From: Hemibagrus wyckioides
Taxonomy: Eukaryota; Chordata; Actinopteri; Siluriformes; Bagridae
Assembly: GCF_019097595.1 (NCBI RefSeq)
Contig: NC_080710.1
Coordinates: 15,531,280-15,595,279 of the forward strand
Reading direction: 5' to 3'
Length of the DNA stretch: 64,000 nt
The position numbers and the translations under genes were made by a program. The notes below the pieces were generated by a model. The model saw only the letters and a list, made by a program, of their open reading frames with translations. It did no database searches and was not told the origin of the DNA. Below are positions 23,663 through 37,780 of the stretch, piece by piece; the stretch's first letter is position 1, and each line of letters opens with the position of its first letter.

Positions 23663-23700
23663 TCTGTCTCTCTCTCTCTGTCTCTCTTGGCCTCTCTTTT
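23466..23700. repeat. (TC)n/(AC)n microsatellite cluster
   Basis: Pure TC then AC repeats at 23466-23512 and interrupted TCTC/TCTG arrays at 23634-23700. The long open frames here on both strands (serine/leucine or arginine/glutamate repeats) are products of the repeat, not genes. Confidence 0.9.
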
Positions 23701-25199
23701 TCTCCCTCTCTTTTTTCTCGCAGGATTCTTTAAACATTCTTCATTCGATGACATCAGCCCTGCCTGCCTTTCCTTGTAAGGACAGAGTGAGTGAGAGAGC
23801 CAGAGAGAGTGAAAGATAAAGAAGGCTGGGGGTTGATTAGACACAGACAGAGCGAGGTTTGGCAGAAGAGAAGTTAGGAAGAATGCTGAACTTAAATCAT
23901 CTCCAAAACAAAGATTATTTCTTTGAAAAAAAAAAATTCACACTCAATCACGCTGCAACAATAGGGAACTTTTGTACAGGTCTTGCCAAGTCTATTCCTC
24001 TGCTCATATTGCAAGATCCAGCTCTAATGAGAAACACATGAGGTCATCTAAAACATAATATTTTTCTTATTAACCAAACATGGGCATCAAGTTAAAGTAA
24101 GCTGGAACACCGTGTTGCATTTGATTTGATCCGTATTTTGAAGTTAATCATATTTCCCCTCCTTTTGGTATATTATCATGGAACCAGTCCAATTAAAACA
24201 GTGATAAGGATGTGACATTACAATTGCCACAATTGTCAAGCCCAATTCCACCCATCCTGCAAATCTGTTAACTGTGCCTCACACTTCCTCAGGAGACCTG
24301 ATTAAGTTTTCAGGTCCATTTTTGCATTTTTCGCCTGGAAAATATCTAATACTTAATCATGAACAAATTCGGGCCACAGACAAGCAGATTTGATGGAGCA
24401 GTTTGCTACTTTTCAAAATCAAAAAAATCACCTTACTAGAACTAAAGTTTGACTTGTTTTATATGCGTGAAAACGTAACAGGAGGGATTAGCCACTGGTG
24501 AACTCTTTAGATAAGATAGTTTCATATCTTCCAGTGTCACTACATTCTTCTTTTTTAACAAAAGAACATCTTTTCAGCAAAAAAGTTTTTGGGAAACAAG
24601 GTCAGTGGTCAGGTTCCCCTGAGATGGAGAGGTGTTTGCAGCCAAGCTGAAGATGACGCTCGCCAACAGGAGGCCTTCTGGAGTGTTGCCAAAACCCAGT
24701 TCTGGAAAACCAGCCACCCCCTCTCCAACTATGACTCATTGTGTGTGCTCATACTGTATCTCTCAGCTTGATTCCTATTTCCTCATTCAGTTCATTCTAA
24801 CTCAGAGGGAGGGGAATGTGTCGCAGTGGTTCTTTTTCAGTTTTCATCTGTCTCTGTCTTTCCCTGCTGGGAGCATTCACAATGCTCACAAACTGCCTTG
24901 TGTATGTACTGCTCTCCTATAGAGACAGTCATGCCCAGACTCAGGCTCACTTTCAGTAAGTTTCATTTTGCCAGCACATAGCTACATATATGAACACCCA
25001 TAGCCAAATCACACGTAGAAAGACATTATGTTGTCTGTCTCATGCCAACCTAGCTGTTCTCTGACATTCCTGTATGTAGCTATGATTTATTGGAGGGCAT
25101 TATATCATTGCAATTCCAGGCTTGTCCACCAGATGTCAGCCCAGAGTTCTGCTTTTGTCCTAAACAGATTTAATTAAAACCAGTCTTAGAGGTCAACAG

Positions 25200-25420
25200 C
25201 ACCATATGGGTTAGTGCTTCCCCTCCTCTGGTGCAACTGACACGTTCCAGGACATGACTTCAGGATTAAGAATGGAAAGAGGCCCCTGCAATGGGCCCGC
25301 CAACCCATCCAGACTGTATTTCAGCTTCCCGCCCAGTGACTGCAGATTCAATCCAACCCTGACCAGGACAAAGCAGTTAATGCAGATGAATGAAAGCATT
25401 AATGAATGAATGGAAAATTG
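25200..25420 (-). repeat. Decayed SINE/LINE-tail-like interspersed repeat
   Basis: The complement reads as a degenerate copy of the widespread fish repeat with the order: ...GGTCAGGGTTGG...CCAGTCTGGATGGG...GGGCC. It ends next to ATGAATGAATG, as such repeats often do. Related copies at 33785-33985, 34690-34825 and 55570-55905. The class is uncertain. Confidence 0.4.
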
Positions 25421-25656
25421 TGCATCTGAGTTTATATATGTAGAAACCGTGCAGGACTGTTCTACTGTCTTACAATCTACTGATGTTCAAAGAAGTTTAA
25501 GGAAGTAGTGGACAGATGGCACGGCTCGATACTGGGATGCAGTCTGGTATGACTAACATGTGGAATCCTTGATGAGCTGACAGCCAATGAAGGGAAACAG
25601 GGAGAAAGAGAGAGTATATGAATTATGAAGGAAAGTTGGGATCCCCACTGCATACT

Positions 25657-25658
<2 letters not shown>

Positions 25659-25730
<72 letters not shown>

Positions 25731-25743
25731 CCCCACACACACA
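25659..25743. repeat. (TC)n followed by poly-C and (AC)n
   Basis: About 70 bp of uninterrupted TC, then a short C run and AC units. Confidence 0.95.
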
Positions 25744-26394
25744 GACAGATTTAGAATTGGAAGAGGATGGAGTAGAGGGCTCATGGTCTTCATTAAATAA
25801 TTAATCCATTCATTCATTCATTCATTGCTCAACCCTTTTTAAATTATTTCTATTATTTGTAGAATTTTGCTGATGTATACAGAGCAGAGTGTTCTTAAAA
25901 TACAGGAAAGAGTAGGTCCTAATCTAGTCCGTCTTTTCTCTAATGCAGCTATCAGTACTGGTGTATCAGCTTTCTGAGGCAAGAGGAACCACTGAGGCAA
26001 GAGGAGGTGACTCAGAGCATATACATATGCAGTGGTTCATACAAAATTACAGATTTGCTCATGCAAGACATGCCCCAGTTTGTACCAAAAAGTGACTAAC
26101 TAATAACACATTCATTCTGACCATTCATTCAATCCACCAAAACTTGCTTACTTAAATATAATCTCTTCAGATTTAACTGGCATAAATGTGAATGTGTGAA
26201 ATAAAAGTGGTAGGGTATGAGTACCAGGTTGATCTCTATAATCTTCTTATAACACACTTTTTAGATTGTTAGATTAAGTTAAATGATGCTGGAGTATAAC
26301 AAATAAATCCCAGTGAAGTAACCATGAGGAAAGTGACCTTAAGAATGAAACTTAATTTTTGTTTATTATTTAACCATTATATATTATTTATTTA

Positions 26395-26455
26395 CCATTG
26401 AACCATTATATATATATTATTACATATAATATTATTATAATTATAATTATAATTA

Positions 26456-26529
<74 letters not shown>

Positions 26530-26660
26530 TTTACATTATATATATAATATATATAACTGGATTTTATTTATTTATTTTATTATTATTATTATTATTATAT
26601 TATATAATATTAATATTATCAATATTATTTATTGCTGTTAAATAAATGAAATACCATTCT
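26395..26660. repeat. AT-rich compound repeat
   Basis: (TA)n of about 65 bp at 26459-26524, flanked by AATTAT and ATT arrays. No coding content. Confidence 0.9.
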
Positions 26661-28984
26661 TTTAAGATTACTTTCAGTTTAAATCAAGTTTGAATCAACA
26701 GAGGACTTTAAGAGTATTCAAAATACTTGATAGAGTTAAATATGTTCAGGTAACAGGGTTGAGTGAATAAAGTGGGACACAACTAAAATAAACATTTATC
26801 ATAACCTAAAATGGAAGACTCATAAAAAAGGTCCCACTTTTGTCTTGTAATGTATGAGCTGTTAATAATCATTAGTGTGTTTCCATGATTACATTTCAAG
26901 GTGAAGTCATAGTGAGCCTGGACAGACCAATACGTTTTTCATAATGCTGTGGATATTTTAAGTTCAACAGTGCTTTAAATTATTTTTTTTTTACTTTATA
27001 TTACATTACATATATGCATTAAAATGAAAATGTATTCTTGAGTGTGTTATATAGGATACCACTGATTTACAGCCTGTCAGAGCCATTCTGTTCTAGAAAA
27101 TCAACACCTTTTGTCCATTTGGAATAATTTAATTCTGCTTCATGGCTGCGGTAACTGGGACATCTTTGATTGCTTTCTTAGAACTGCATATCCTGCTGTG
27201 CCTTATTCCTTTCTTATTATTTTTATTTACCAAAGAAATATTAGTAAGACAGCACTTTTTGTGCACTAAACTGTTCTGTCACTGTAGGGTGCAGTTTCTT
27301 TTTCCTCCTCCACCTCCTCACTGTGCTCTGTGTGTGTGTGTGTGTGTGTATAGCAATCGCGTAGCTGTGTGCTTACTGCTGTGTGTAAGAAGTGGTGCTC
27401 ATTATCAAGCCATCCTTGGATGCAACTGTGTGCAGATTCATGCAATGAATCAGCAGTATGAATTGTTCCATTTCCTCAGCTTGACTGTCTGTAAGAGCTT
27501 CATGACAGTACAGATTGATTTATTTATTTTCCAATAGTGTATATATTATCCTTATTAATTTAATAACATAAAAATGCAATGTGTATGCAATAAACCATAC
27601 TCTGTTTGTGTACACCAAGCAAATTTAACAAAGCTACAAAAACACATTCCTATAGTTCATACTATAATTTTCAGTCATATTTGAATCATATGAATAACAG
27701 ATGAGATTTTTTTTTACACTAAATGCCCTGTCTGTATATGAGATTTCTAGCCATGTCCAGGCAGATTTATATTTAATACAGCCCCAGCTGTGTGTAGGTG
27801 GTATGGAAGAAATGTAGTAATAGTAATAAAAATGGGGGGGAAAGTGTTATAAACATGTTGATAGAGTGAAAGAACAAGAAGAGGCAAGTGGTAAGGAAAG
27901 TGTGAGCTGGCACAAAGGAAAGTCCCTGAACAACACTCCAACACCTACTAATTACTGGATTTAAAGTCAGGGAGAGGCGGCTAGGCATTTCTCATCCCAG
28001 AGATGCATTAGACTGCTGATTCTCTGCCTGCATCCTTTCCTCTGTCACTTTCTAGTATATCATCAAGCAATCATGTCCTACCCACAGACAATAAAATGAT
28101 GTGGCAAACAGCATGTTGATCTGTGTAGCAAGGTTTCTGTCTTCTGTTGGTGGCAGGCCCTCCGGTGTCCACCATAGTGCAGCATAGTTTATGCATAGCA
28201 AAGGATGGGTCCTCATTAGACTACATCCTGCTCTATACCTATACGTGAAAATTCTGCACATTCAGCATTACGCACCTTTTGCACCTATTACCACATCCTG
28301 CAGTGTGAAATAAATGAACACACAAACTGTGAGAGAGCGAAACTGCTATATATAGGATACACACAGGGTGCCTCTTCACGATTGGGGAGATTACAGCTCC
28401 TCCAGCATGTCAAGCTATCTCTTTGTGTACATTTGGTATTTAAACCCTTGCTTTCCTGCTCCCCTCTTTCTCTGCCATTTGTCATTCTACCTTTTCTTCT
28501 CTAGCCCTTTTTTCTACTCTTCTCTTGTTCCCACTACACTTCTTGCCTTGGCTTTCACTGAATACTAATTTCTCTGCCTCACCTCTGTTTAAAATGGCTC
28601 AAGGCCTGCCTGTCCTCCTCCTTTTCTCTCTCCCTCCTTCTCATCCTCCCTCCCTACCTCCCTCCCTCCCTCCTCATCTCTGTCCATCTGTCCATCTCTC
28701 TGTGTGTGCGAAGGAGGAATAATTACACCTTCTTCCATTCTTTCATCCTTTCGTCTCATTTTGTCTGCGTCACTGCACAAATACATAGGACAATACAAGA
28801 GGAAAAGCATGTGATGGAGAAAGAGATAAGGATAAAGGGACAGATATACAGATAACAAATCTACTTCTCTGTGTATATGTGCGTGTGCCACTAAGAGTGA
28901 GGACAAAGAAAGGACTAGAGAGCAGAAGCAGTAGGAAAGGGTGGGGTGTAAACAGAGAAGAAATACATAGGAAAGGTCTACACA

Positions 28985-29269
28985 GCAATACCCTCTAATG
29001 ATCTTTCAGTATTGGCTATGAGTGAGTGTGTGAGCAAGAGCCAAAAGGGGAGGGGAGTCTGAAGGAGAGACCGAAAAAGAAAAAAAATGCTGCATTGTAA
29101 GTGCGTGCAAAGTGAGCGCAGAACGAGAGAGGGAGACAGAGACAGAGAAAAGGACTGAGAGACAGAATCACCGCATTTCAGCTCAGTCACACAGCAGTGC
29201 ACAGATGTGATGAAAACAATGGAAACATAATACAACACATACGTGCCTGTGTAACAGTGAGCGCGCAGA

Positions 29270-29310
<41 letters not shown>

Positions 29311-30480
29311 CAATATCAGCTCCAGCCCCTTGCTCAAAAGCTTAAAACACTCTAAGGTAATCATTTATATTAGTTAATACACTAATGCACTTCTAACACA
29401 TTGCATCTAGAAACAGAAGTCAATATTACAGCTGTGAAACTATAACAATCAAAAAGAATATAAGATTACTATCAATGACAAATCAAGAACAATACACTTG
29501 TATTATCATTAAAATGATATAGTAGAATCACTATATTCCTATGGTGGTTTGGTGGACTGCATCAGTGAGAGAGGGAGCAAGAGAGAGAGAGAGAGAGAGA
29601 GAGGGAGGGAGGAAGGGAGGAAGAGCACTATGAGAGCAGAGAGGCAGCAAGAGAATAGAAAGGGAGAGAGAAGGAGAGAATGTATGGTGAACAGCAAGCG
29701 CTTCCTTGTTCATGTCCTGGGCCTTTGTGAATAAACCATGGGATGTATTGGCTCGCGAACACTCAGTAAGACTATATTCTTTTGTATTTATGCTGAAAAT
29801 ATTGTATGTGTGTGCATGTGTGGGGGTAAGTGTGTGTGTATGAGTGTGTGTGTGTGTGTTTGTGTGTGTGGTAATTAGGGAGTTGGGGAGGGGTAGCTGG
29901 TGTGGGAAGCAGCGCTGAGCTAACATTCTCTGCTTCACGTTTGAGATGTGCCAGATACATTTGACTGTATATATGTGTAATGTTTGGAGCTGTGTGTCAC
30001 TTTGTGTGTTTATGTATCTCTGCTTACACCTTTTGTATACATGTTTATGAGTTTATAGTAAAGCTGTTGGATCCCAACCTAAATCTCCTGATTTATGCTA
30101 CTGCATGATCGGTGTGTGTGTGTGTGTGTGTGTGTAGGCGGTAGTGATGTTAATAGAGAGAGATGGGGGAGATGTACGATGGAAATGCAGTAATACCAGC
30201 TGTTTGGTTTGATCACTTTGCAGAAATTGATTAAATAAACAACTAGATAACTGAGAAAAGAAATAAAACATGTTTTTAGAGATGTTTGCATGACATTTAC
30301 GAAAGAGAGAGTGGGGATACAGAGAGAAAAGAGGAAAGACAGAAAAGGTATGCTTGAGTTCACTGCAGTCAGTGGAGAGGGGAGATGCAACAAGGATTAA
30401 AGGGAAGAAGAACATGAGCAGGAGTTTCGAATAGGAACGCGTGTGTGTGTGTCTTTGGGTGTGTGTGTGTGTGTGTGTGT
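28985..30480. repeat. Cluster of (AC)n, (GA)n and (GT)n microsatellites
   Basis: AC at 29278-29309, GA at about 29578-29605, GT stretches at about 29815-29870, 30112-30135 and 30440-30480. Between them is unremarkable AG-rich DNA. Confidence 0.85.
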
Positions 30481-31640
30481 TTATGGCAATTTCAAATCTG
30501 ACATTAAAACTCTGAAAAGCGTAAACGTTCAGCCTGTTTGAGCCACTTTCAGATTACTGCATATGACAAGGAAAAGCAATGCAGCATGAATTAGGTAATG
30601 ACGCCTTAAAAAGAAATGAAGATATATTTATAGAACGTGTCTCCTGTCCTATTCAGAGCTTTGATGGATTTTATTGACTTTTGACTTAAAAGGCTATTGA
30701 CAACACTTTTAGGTGGGCGGTCTGACTAAAATACAAAAAGCCTGTAACCAGAATAAACCAATAACAACCTTTTTTTTTCCTGGCAAGGTCTCTGAATCTT
30801 TCATCACGACTAATGCGGGTTTTTGCTTTCTGTCATTATTTTTGTGACCTTAAAAACATCAATCGGTGAAAGAAAATGACTGTACTTATTATTTAGCAAA
30901 TCATACTTTACTTGGGAGTATAAAAGTTCGCCACTGTATAAACAAGGTCAGCAGTGCACGTGATGGATCAGTTCAAGCTGAGTCCAGTGTGCGATGGTCA
31001 GTGTGTGATTATCCCGTCACCAATGTGAATCATGATAATATCCAATAACCGAAAACCACCTGCTGCTGTTTACTTTCAATTTACATTAGAAACTATAGAG
31101 GGCTAAAACCTTTTAGAATAAAAACTCATTTATGTACAAAATCTACTTGTTTATTACAGCAGGTGTTTCAAAAAACCATCGGAGCAAACAGTGTGTTGTA
31201 GGGAGTGTCTGTGGCTCTCATAAAGGTCATCCTTAATACAGAAATAAACATAACAAAAGCATAATCATTTGGTGATGCAGATTAACATGTGCTTGTGAAC
31301 ATTTAGGCCTCTAACAGCTTCATGGATGACAGGCAGTGGCTATCAGCACAGCTGCCATCTTCTTTCTTGTATAGTATATAATACTGCAGTGTGTATTTAA
31401 AGGCCTGTAGTGAGTAAACAAAGGCAGTAACACTGAATGATTTACTTATTACACTGGTGATTTATCAAACTGGTGGGTGACTAAAGGGAGGAATGTTTAC
31501 ATATGGAAATGAATATACTGAGAATATTAATAACAATCCCCAGTGGGTTTTTTTTATACTTTTACCTGACCATTTCAAATATTTTTTTGTTTTGCGATAG
31601 AAAACTCACTTCGCCCGTTATTGACATATGAGAGAACTAA

Positions 31641-31739
31641 TATATATATATATATTAGTTATTATATATAATATATATAATAATATATATAATATATATA
31701 ATATATACATATATAATATATATATAATAATATATATAT

Positions 31740-31805
<66 letters not shown>
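31641..31805. repeat. (TA)n repeat
   Basis: Interrupted then pure TA repeat of about 165 bp, directly abutting the Tc1 derivative at 31815. Tc1 elements insert at TA, so the repeat is a likely landing site. The tyrosine/isoleucine open frame over it is an artefact. Confidence 0.95.
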
Positions 31806-31807
<2 letters not shown>

Positions 31808-31814
31808 CACACAT

Positions 31815-32740
31815 TTACACCCACTGTCCACTTTATTAGTAACACCTGGACACATGCACATTCAATCAGCCAATCAGTTTGCAGCAGCACAATGCATAAA
31901 ATCATGCAGGTCAAGAGCTCCAATTAATGCTCACATCAGAGTTGGGGAAAATTGGATCTCTGTGAGCTCTCTGTGAGCAACAGTTCTGTGGGTGGAAATG
32001 CCTTGTTGATGAGAGAGGTCAGAGAAAAATGGCCAGATTGGTTTGAGCTGCCAGGAAGAATATAATAACTCAAAAAATTAGCTTTTTGAGTTATTTGGGT
32101 GGGTTTGGGCCAAACGGGAATTTTCAGAACAAAAAGACCAGGTGATTTTTTTTCTTTAAAATTTTTAACGTTCCAGTGTGGGTGAGTCTATGGCCATGAT
32201 TCTCAGATTCTTGGTTTTGTCTGAAAGGAGTAGAATCTGATGAATCTTGTTGTAGCCCATCCAAGGATTGACGTGTTGTGCATTCTGAGATGCTTGTCTT
32301 CATATCACAGTTGTAAAGCATTCGATTTACTGTAGAGTTCCTATTAGCTTAAACCAGTCTGGTTATTCCCTCTGATCACTCTCATCAACAAGGTGTTTCA
32401 GCCTGCAGACCTTCCACACACACTATGTTATTTTTCTTTTTTCACACCATTCTGAATTAATTCTAGAGACTGTTGTGTGTGAATATTCCAGGAGATCAGC
32501 AGTATCTGAAATACTCAAACCAGCCCATCTGGTACCAACAACATTGCCAGGGTTAAAATCACATACAGCACACTTCACTTTTTTCCCCATTCTAATTTGA
32601 TGTGAACATTAACTGAAGCTCTTGACCTGTATCTGCATAATTTTATACATTGTGCTGCTGCCACATGATTGGCTGATTAGATAACTGCATGAATGTGCAG
32701 GTGTACGGGTGTTCCTTATAAAGTGAACAGTCAGTGTATA
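31815..32740. mobile_element. Decayed Tc1/mariner element
   Basis: Left end CCCACTGTCCACTTTATTAG and right end ...TTATAAAGTGAACAGTCAGTG form imperfect terminal inverted repeats. Inside are recognisable transposase-derived blocks: GCAGTTCTGTGGGTGGAAATGC... and TTGTTGATGA.AGAGGTCAGAG near 31980-32030, and antisense DNA-binding-region sequence near 32440-32530. Coding capacity is destroyed by deletions and stops. Confidence 0.7.
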
Positions 32741-33784
32741 TTTTACATTATATTCTAATATCCTTCCTTAAGGCAATAGAGAAAAGTGATCCTATATCAG
32801 CTGTTGGATAAGAAACGTTTAACACTGTAGATGTATTCTGTATAGCTGTAACAGCATTTATGTTACTGTTTACATGAAATATACTGTCCCAACAAAAAGC
32901 CCTGAAGCAAATGCAATGCAAAAGGACATTAGATATGTTTACATACAGTGATTTTTCATATACCTGTCTCATAATTTGTCAGCTCTATGACTAGAAGCTC
33001 TGTTCTTTGTTCAGTCATAGGATTATTGTATTTTCTTGATACGTGTTTATGTTTAAGGTACAGCTCCTTTTTTGGAAAGGAAATAATCTCTGTTTGTCAA
33101 ATTTAAATTGCTGAAGCCGTATTAAATGACAGTGTTATAAAGTAGTGAAATTTACTGCCAGTGTTATGTGGGGTTGTGTGTGGGAGAGTAGTATTGTGTG
33201 GCAGAATTATAGATCAGTAAGTGTAGAGCAGAGTAGAATATAATGGCATGCTTCTATAGAGTATTGTTGGATGCTTGGTGTGTATTCTGCCTTTGGGCAG
33301 CCCTGGAGTCAGATATCGATTGGCGAACTTCAGATCAGCTTTCTGAGCCAGACTGTGATCTGAGAGCTGGACAATGCAGGGATACATGCACACACATATA
33401 CGCATGTAGGAGGAGGCTTGCTGAAGTAACAGAATCTATAAAAAACACACACACACAAACAAAGGCTGGTTTGGCAATATACACATATTAATGCTTCATG
33501 GAGCACCTTGCACGGACACACACACACACACACACAAGCAAATACTAATTAATAATGCATAAACATATGGTCTCATATGGTCATGTCATTCTTGAAAGAT
33601 TTTAAATCTTTAAATGCTCCAAGTGAAGGAACATTTGTTATAAACCATGCAAAATCATTGTAATAAATATGGCATTTTATATAGTTTTATTTGATTTATT
33701 AAGTGTTACTGCATGTTTTCAACAAATAACATGCTTTCGGACAAAACAAAAGGCAACATGTAGTTTGTGCAAGTGTTTATTTTT

Positions 33785-33985
33785 CATCCTCATTAACTGC
33801 TTTATCCTGATCAGGGTCACAGAGAGTCCAGAGTCTATCCCAGTAACAATGGGGGCAAGGTGGGAATACACACTAGATTGGACCACTAGTCTATCACGGG
33901 GCACCAATCGCACCCAGATTCTAACACGGACAATACCCCAGAACCTAGGATTGAGCTGGGGAAGCTAGAGCTATGCCATCTGCGT
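33785..33985 (+). repeat. SINE-like interspersed repeat
   Basis: Shares the block order CTTTATCCTGATCAGGGTCAC / CTATCCCAG / GGTGGGAATACACAC / GGGGCACC with a widespread fish repeat and with the copy at 55570-55905. It is truncated and non-coding. Family name not certain. Confidence 0.5.
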
Positions 33986-34689
33986 CATTGTGTCAGACTG
34001 AACAAGTGTTTGTTTTTTGATATTTACCACTGTGTGCTGTTGCCACAGTACTTTTCACTCATAGAAAAACAGTCGTGTTCTCGTATTATTTTATCTTCTC
34101 CAGAATACTGCACATACTCAATTCTGACCCAGATGTCAGCCAGCGAATCTGTAATTAGAGCAAGTGCACACTACACTCAAAAGTGAACATGGCCTTAAGT
34201 GCTGAGTAGAGAAGTGCTTGAAGAAACAACTAAAATCGCTCTGAAAATGAAAGCATCCCCCCAGCAATGTTTCAGAGATTAGAATGAGCCTGTGCACTGT
34301 ACATTTAACAAACATTTATGGCTTTATAGTAAATCACATTGCCCCCGAGATGAAGAGAGATTGCCAAAGAACTATGAAAGCAGCATATATGTTTAAACTA
34401 GCTTTCTAAATCATCTTTTAACTCTTCATACTTTTTTCATGCGCCGTAAATAGACTAGTTTTGTCCTGAAAACATCTCTGGGACAGTAGATAGCATTTTC
34501 AAAGGACATTTTTAGTACAGTTGTGGCAACACATTTCCATATCAAGTCACAGTGGGGATTGAACCATGTAGCCTTTGAACAGAAAGATGTTCATATTTTC
34601 ATAAAATGGAATGGTTCTTACAGGCATTGTGTTCTGATTGTCATGTCTAAATTGTTTAAAGTGTATGTCTAAAGTGTATTGTGTGTGTT

Positions 34690-34825
34690 ATTGTGCCCTG
34701 TGATGGGTTGGCACCCTGTTCAGGGAGTCTCCCTGTTTTGTGCCCTGAGTTCCCTGGGATACACCCCAGGTTCCCTATGACCCTCTGTAGAATAAACCGT
34801 ACAGAAAATGAATGGATGAGATGCA
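34690..34825 (+). repeat. SINE/LINE-tail-like repeat
   Basis: Block GTGCCCTGTGATGGGTTGGC...TGCCCTGAGTTCCCTGGGATA...AATGAATGGATGA is a typical 3' end of a common fish retroposon, here a short decayed copy. Confidence 0.5.
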
Positions 34826-37129
34826 CCTGCATTTAGATTTTTTTGAGGTAATTATCTGTGTTATATGTGGAGGCATAACCTTGCCTTGCTGAGTAAGGTT
34901 GAGTAGTTGGTTATGTTGTGAGTCCAAAGTGTGTTCTGCTTATTCAGCTGTTTTAATTCTCACTGCAGTTTGCCAGAGAGTTTGGCTTCGGCCCTGTAAC
35001 AAGAGCATCATTTTGATCTGACACATACACACCTGGTTTGTATAGGAGTTCAGTTAAGCTATAGAGTATTTCCCACTGGGTTTTGTGTATGTGTGTGTGC
35101 ATGCATGTGAGAAGGCTTAGTGCAGGCTGTATTACAGTGTCATGGTAGAGAAAACGCAGTGTACAGTAAGTCCTGTGGAGAAAATACAGAGTCTCTGTGC
35201 ATGACTGCCATTACACCTCAGGGAGCTCTCTGAGCTATTACTTGAGGCTGTGTTAACCTTTAGTAAGGGTGTATGTGTGAGCCTCTGAGAAAGCACCCCA
35301 TGTCAGAAGGCTTCCTGAAGCATTAGTTTGTTTGTTTCCTTGTCTTTTGTGTAATAGAGTGGCTCAGCTGCTTTTTCCCCCTTTGGTGCAGTCTCACCAC
35401 ATTAAAGTGTTACTTTCTGTGTAGCACGCTGACTTTAACACTTTTTTGAGATTCTTGTATGTTTGTGTGCAGCAAAATTGATATAAAAAAAGAAAGAGTT
35501 CACTAATTTTAAACACATTAAGTGGATATGACTGAAGGACAGCTGACCTTACCTTGCAATATAGGCCTTTGAAAAGAAGTGAAATGAGATGTGGGCCTCT
35601 GAGTGCTACATGTCTATTATATTTACAGTTTCAGTCTCAAGACTATATAAGTTTTGGCTTTTCCCAGGAAAGTAAAACTCATGACTCATGAAGTACAAAC
35701 TGCATATTTCATTCTGCATTTATAGAGCCTCATTCAATAATTGCTCCAGTCAGTAGTTCACATGCCAAAATGCCTAATGTATCTTGCATGCTTTCGGTTA
35801 TTAAACTCTTATATGATGCTCGTGTTTCTGAGGCTCGGTTATATCCCTGATCGGGATTTGTTGTGGATGAAATATTAGACACTATGATAGATACTCCTAC
35901 TGACTCCTCTTCTAACAGCAATGACAGTGTGAAGCTACATCCTGACCAACAGTCACGAACCTCATGCTTCAAATGTCTGAGTCAGAAATTGCATCAATCC
36001 AACAGGAGTTTACTGTTTTACAGGTGAGCTGGAAAAAAACAACATACACATTTAGAAAACATTTTAAGGGCAATCCACAAAACACATAAGAACAATATTC
36101 AGTTTACTCGCTCTCTGTGTCTTCTGTTAAGAAAGATTGAGCTGCATTTAAGATATTGTATTACAGAGAGGGACTCCCAGTTATTGATCTGATTACAATG
36201 TGCTCATGTATATATACACACACACTAAGCCTCCGATGATGGCAGCTGCAACAGTCCGCACTGTAACAAAAATGCTTGACTGGACAAGATGTGTGCCTGT
36301 AAAATAGCTCCCCCTTTAAATATATTACGTGTGTCTGTCTGTGAAAGGTCAACTTGGAGTTCCATGAAGAAACAGATTCACTATTACAGCATCATGACAG
36401 ATAAGTGATGGGATGAGGTGTGCTTTTAGATGCGTCATCTAAACTGTGCACAAAGGCTGATTTGGCTGATTCCATGGGTATGATTAATTGCAGTCTGTAG
36501 CATTTACATGTTGTTTATCAAACAGGTCCGTCTTTGGCTCAGTATGCTGCAGCAGGCACTGGCCTCTGCTCTACAGAAACAGAACTCTGCAGGGTGACTG
36601 ATGAGCTGTAATGTGGCGTGTAGGGTGTGTGCATGACATAGAGATAAGCAATGGAGATGTTCACTGAAAGACTGCCAGTCATCCATAGCTGTCAGTCTCT
36701 GGGCACTAGGACCAGGTCTCACAGCACATAACATTTACAGCCAAGTGGATATTACTGATTCGTACATACCAGCCATACCCTGCCCCCTGAATTAATATTC
36801 AGCCTTGAAAGTGAGAGGTCAGCTGGTCAATCACTTTATGGCGTCACAATTAGTTGCTTTTTTCTAAGCTGAAAAAGATGGATACTGTATTTTAGCTGTG
36901 CACACATTTTGCAGGGCCTTTTTGACATCTGTCACAGATGCCAACTGCAGTTCACACAAAATAACTGAAGTCTGTGAATGGGAAATTAAATTTCTTATAA
37001 AGTTATAAAAGGATAAAGTTGCCGAAGAACAATAAATGAATGAATGGATGGATGGATGGATGAATGGAAGGATGAATCCACATTTAAATGACAATTCTTC
37101 TAAAATACCTCATCATGCATTCCCTAAGC

Positions 37130-37131
<2 letters not shown>

Positions 37132-37196
<65 letters not shown>
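37132..37196. repeat. (TA)n repeat
   Basis: Uninterrupted TA dinucleotide tract of about 65 bp. Confidence 0.95.
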
Positions 37197-37199
<3 letters not shown>

Positions 37200-37319
37200 A
37201 AATTCTATGATTTTATAAGCCTTGTTTCTCTTAAAGGTAAAATACATAACCCTTAAATTTCCACCATAATCTGAAGCAAGCGCCTGTTAAGTTTCATCTC
37301 CTGCAGTGAAGCACTCTGT

Positions 37320-37780
37320 TGTTCTCACTGTGATGGATGTAGCCTATCGGAGGGAGTAGAGCGTACACATAATCACGTGACATACAAAACCGTTTCATCT
37401 AGCTCACTACATGTGGTTGCGTCCTCTACTCTTTCACTTGCTGTAGGCCTGCAGTGTGATATTGAATATGGGCACGTCTCTCTCTCTCTCTCTCTCTCTC
37501 TCTCCCCGCAGTTTTGCCGCTGGGGAGTCGCGCGATATTCGCTAATAAGGCAGAAGCGCTCAGCCGCGGTCACGTGATCAGCTGTTATTGCTTGGTGCCG
37601 CATCTGAAACACTTCGTTATGGCGAGAATCACCGAGCCGTGCATTTTGGGGAATTAAGACTGCAGTCTGATACAGAATTTAAGTTACTGTCGGTCAAACT
37701 GATAGCTCTAAGGAGGTGTGAGGAGCCTTGAACCATGAAGTCGTGATGCACTAGACTGCTTTAAGCCTCACACCACCACT
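37320..37780 (+). promoter_or_regulatory. Candidate promoter / CpG-containing element with two E-boxes
   Basis: This is the only clearly CpG-containing stretch of the intergenic region (for example GTCGCGCGATATTCG and AGCCGCGGTCACGTGATC). It contains two TCACGTGA-type E-boxes, at about 37373-37380 and 37569-37577, the second followed by CAGCTG. A CT microsatellite (37477-37503) lies between them. It could be the fam131b promoter about 3.4 kb upstream of its first recognised exon. No first exon could be proved. Confidence 0.35.

Noticed and set aside
23495..23844. Open frames of about 80-118 residues on both strands
   Set aside because: They are products of TC/GA microsatellites (Arg-Glu or Ser-Leu repeats).
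31618..31923. 101-residue open frame rich in Ile and Tyr
   Set aside because: It is the translation of a (TA)n repeat.
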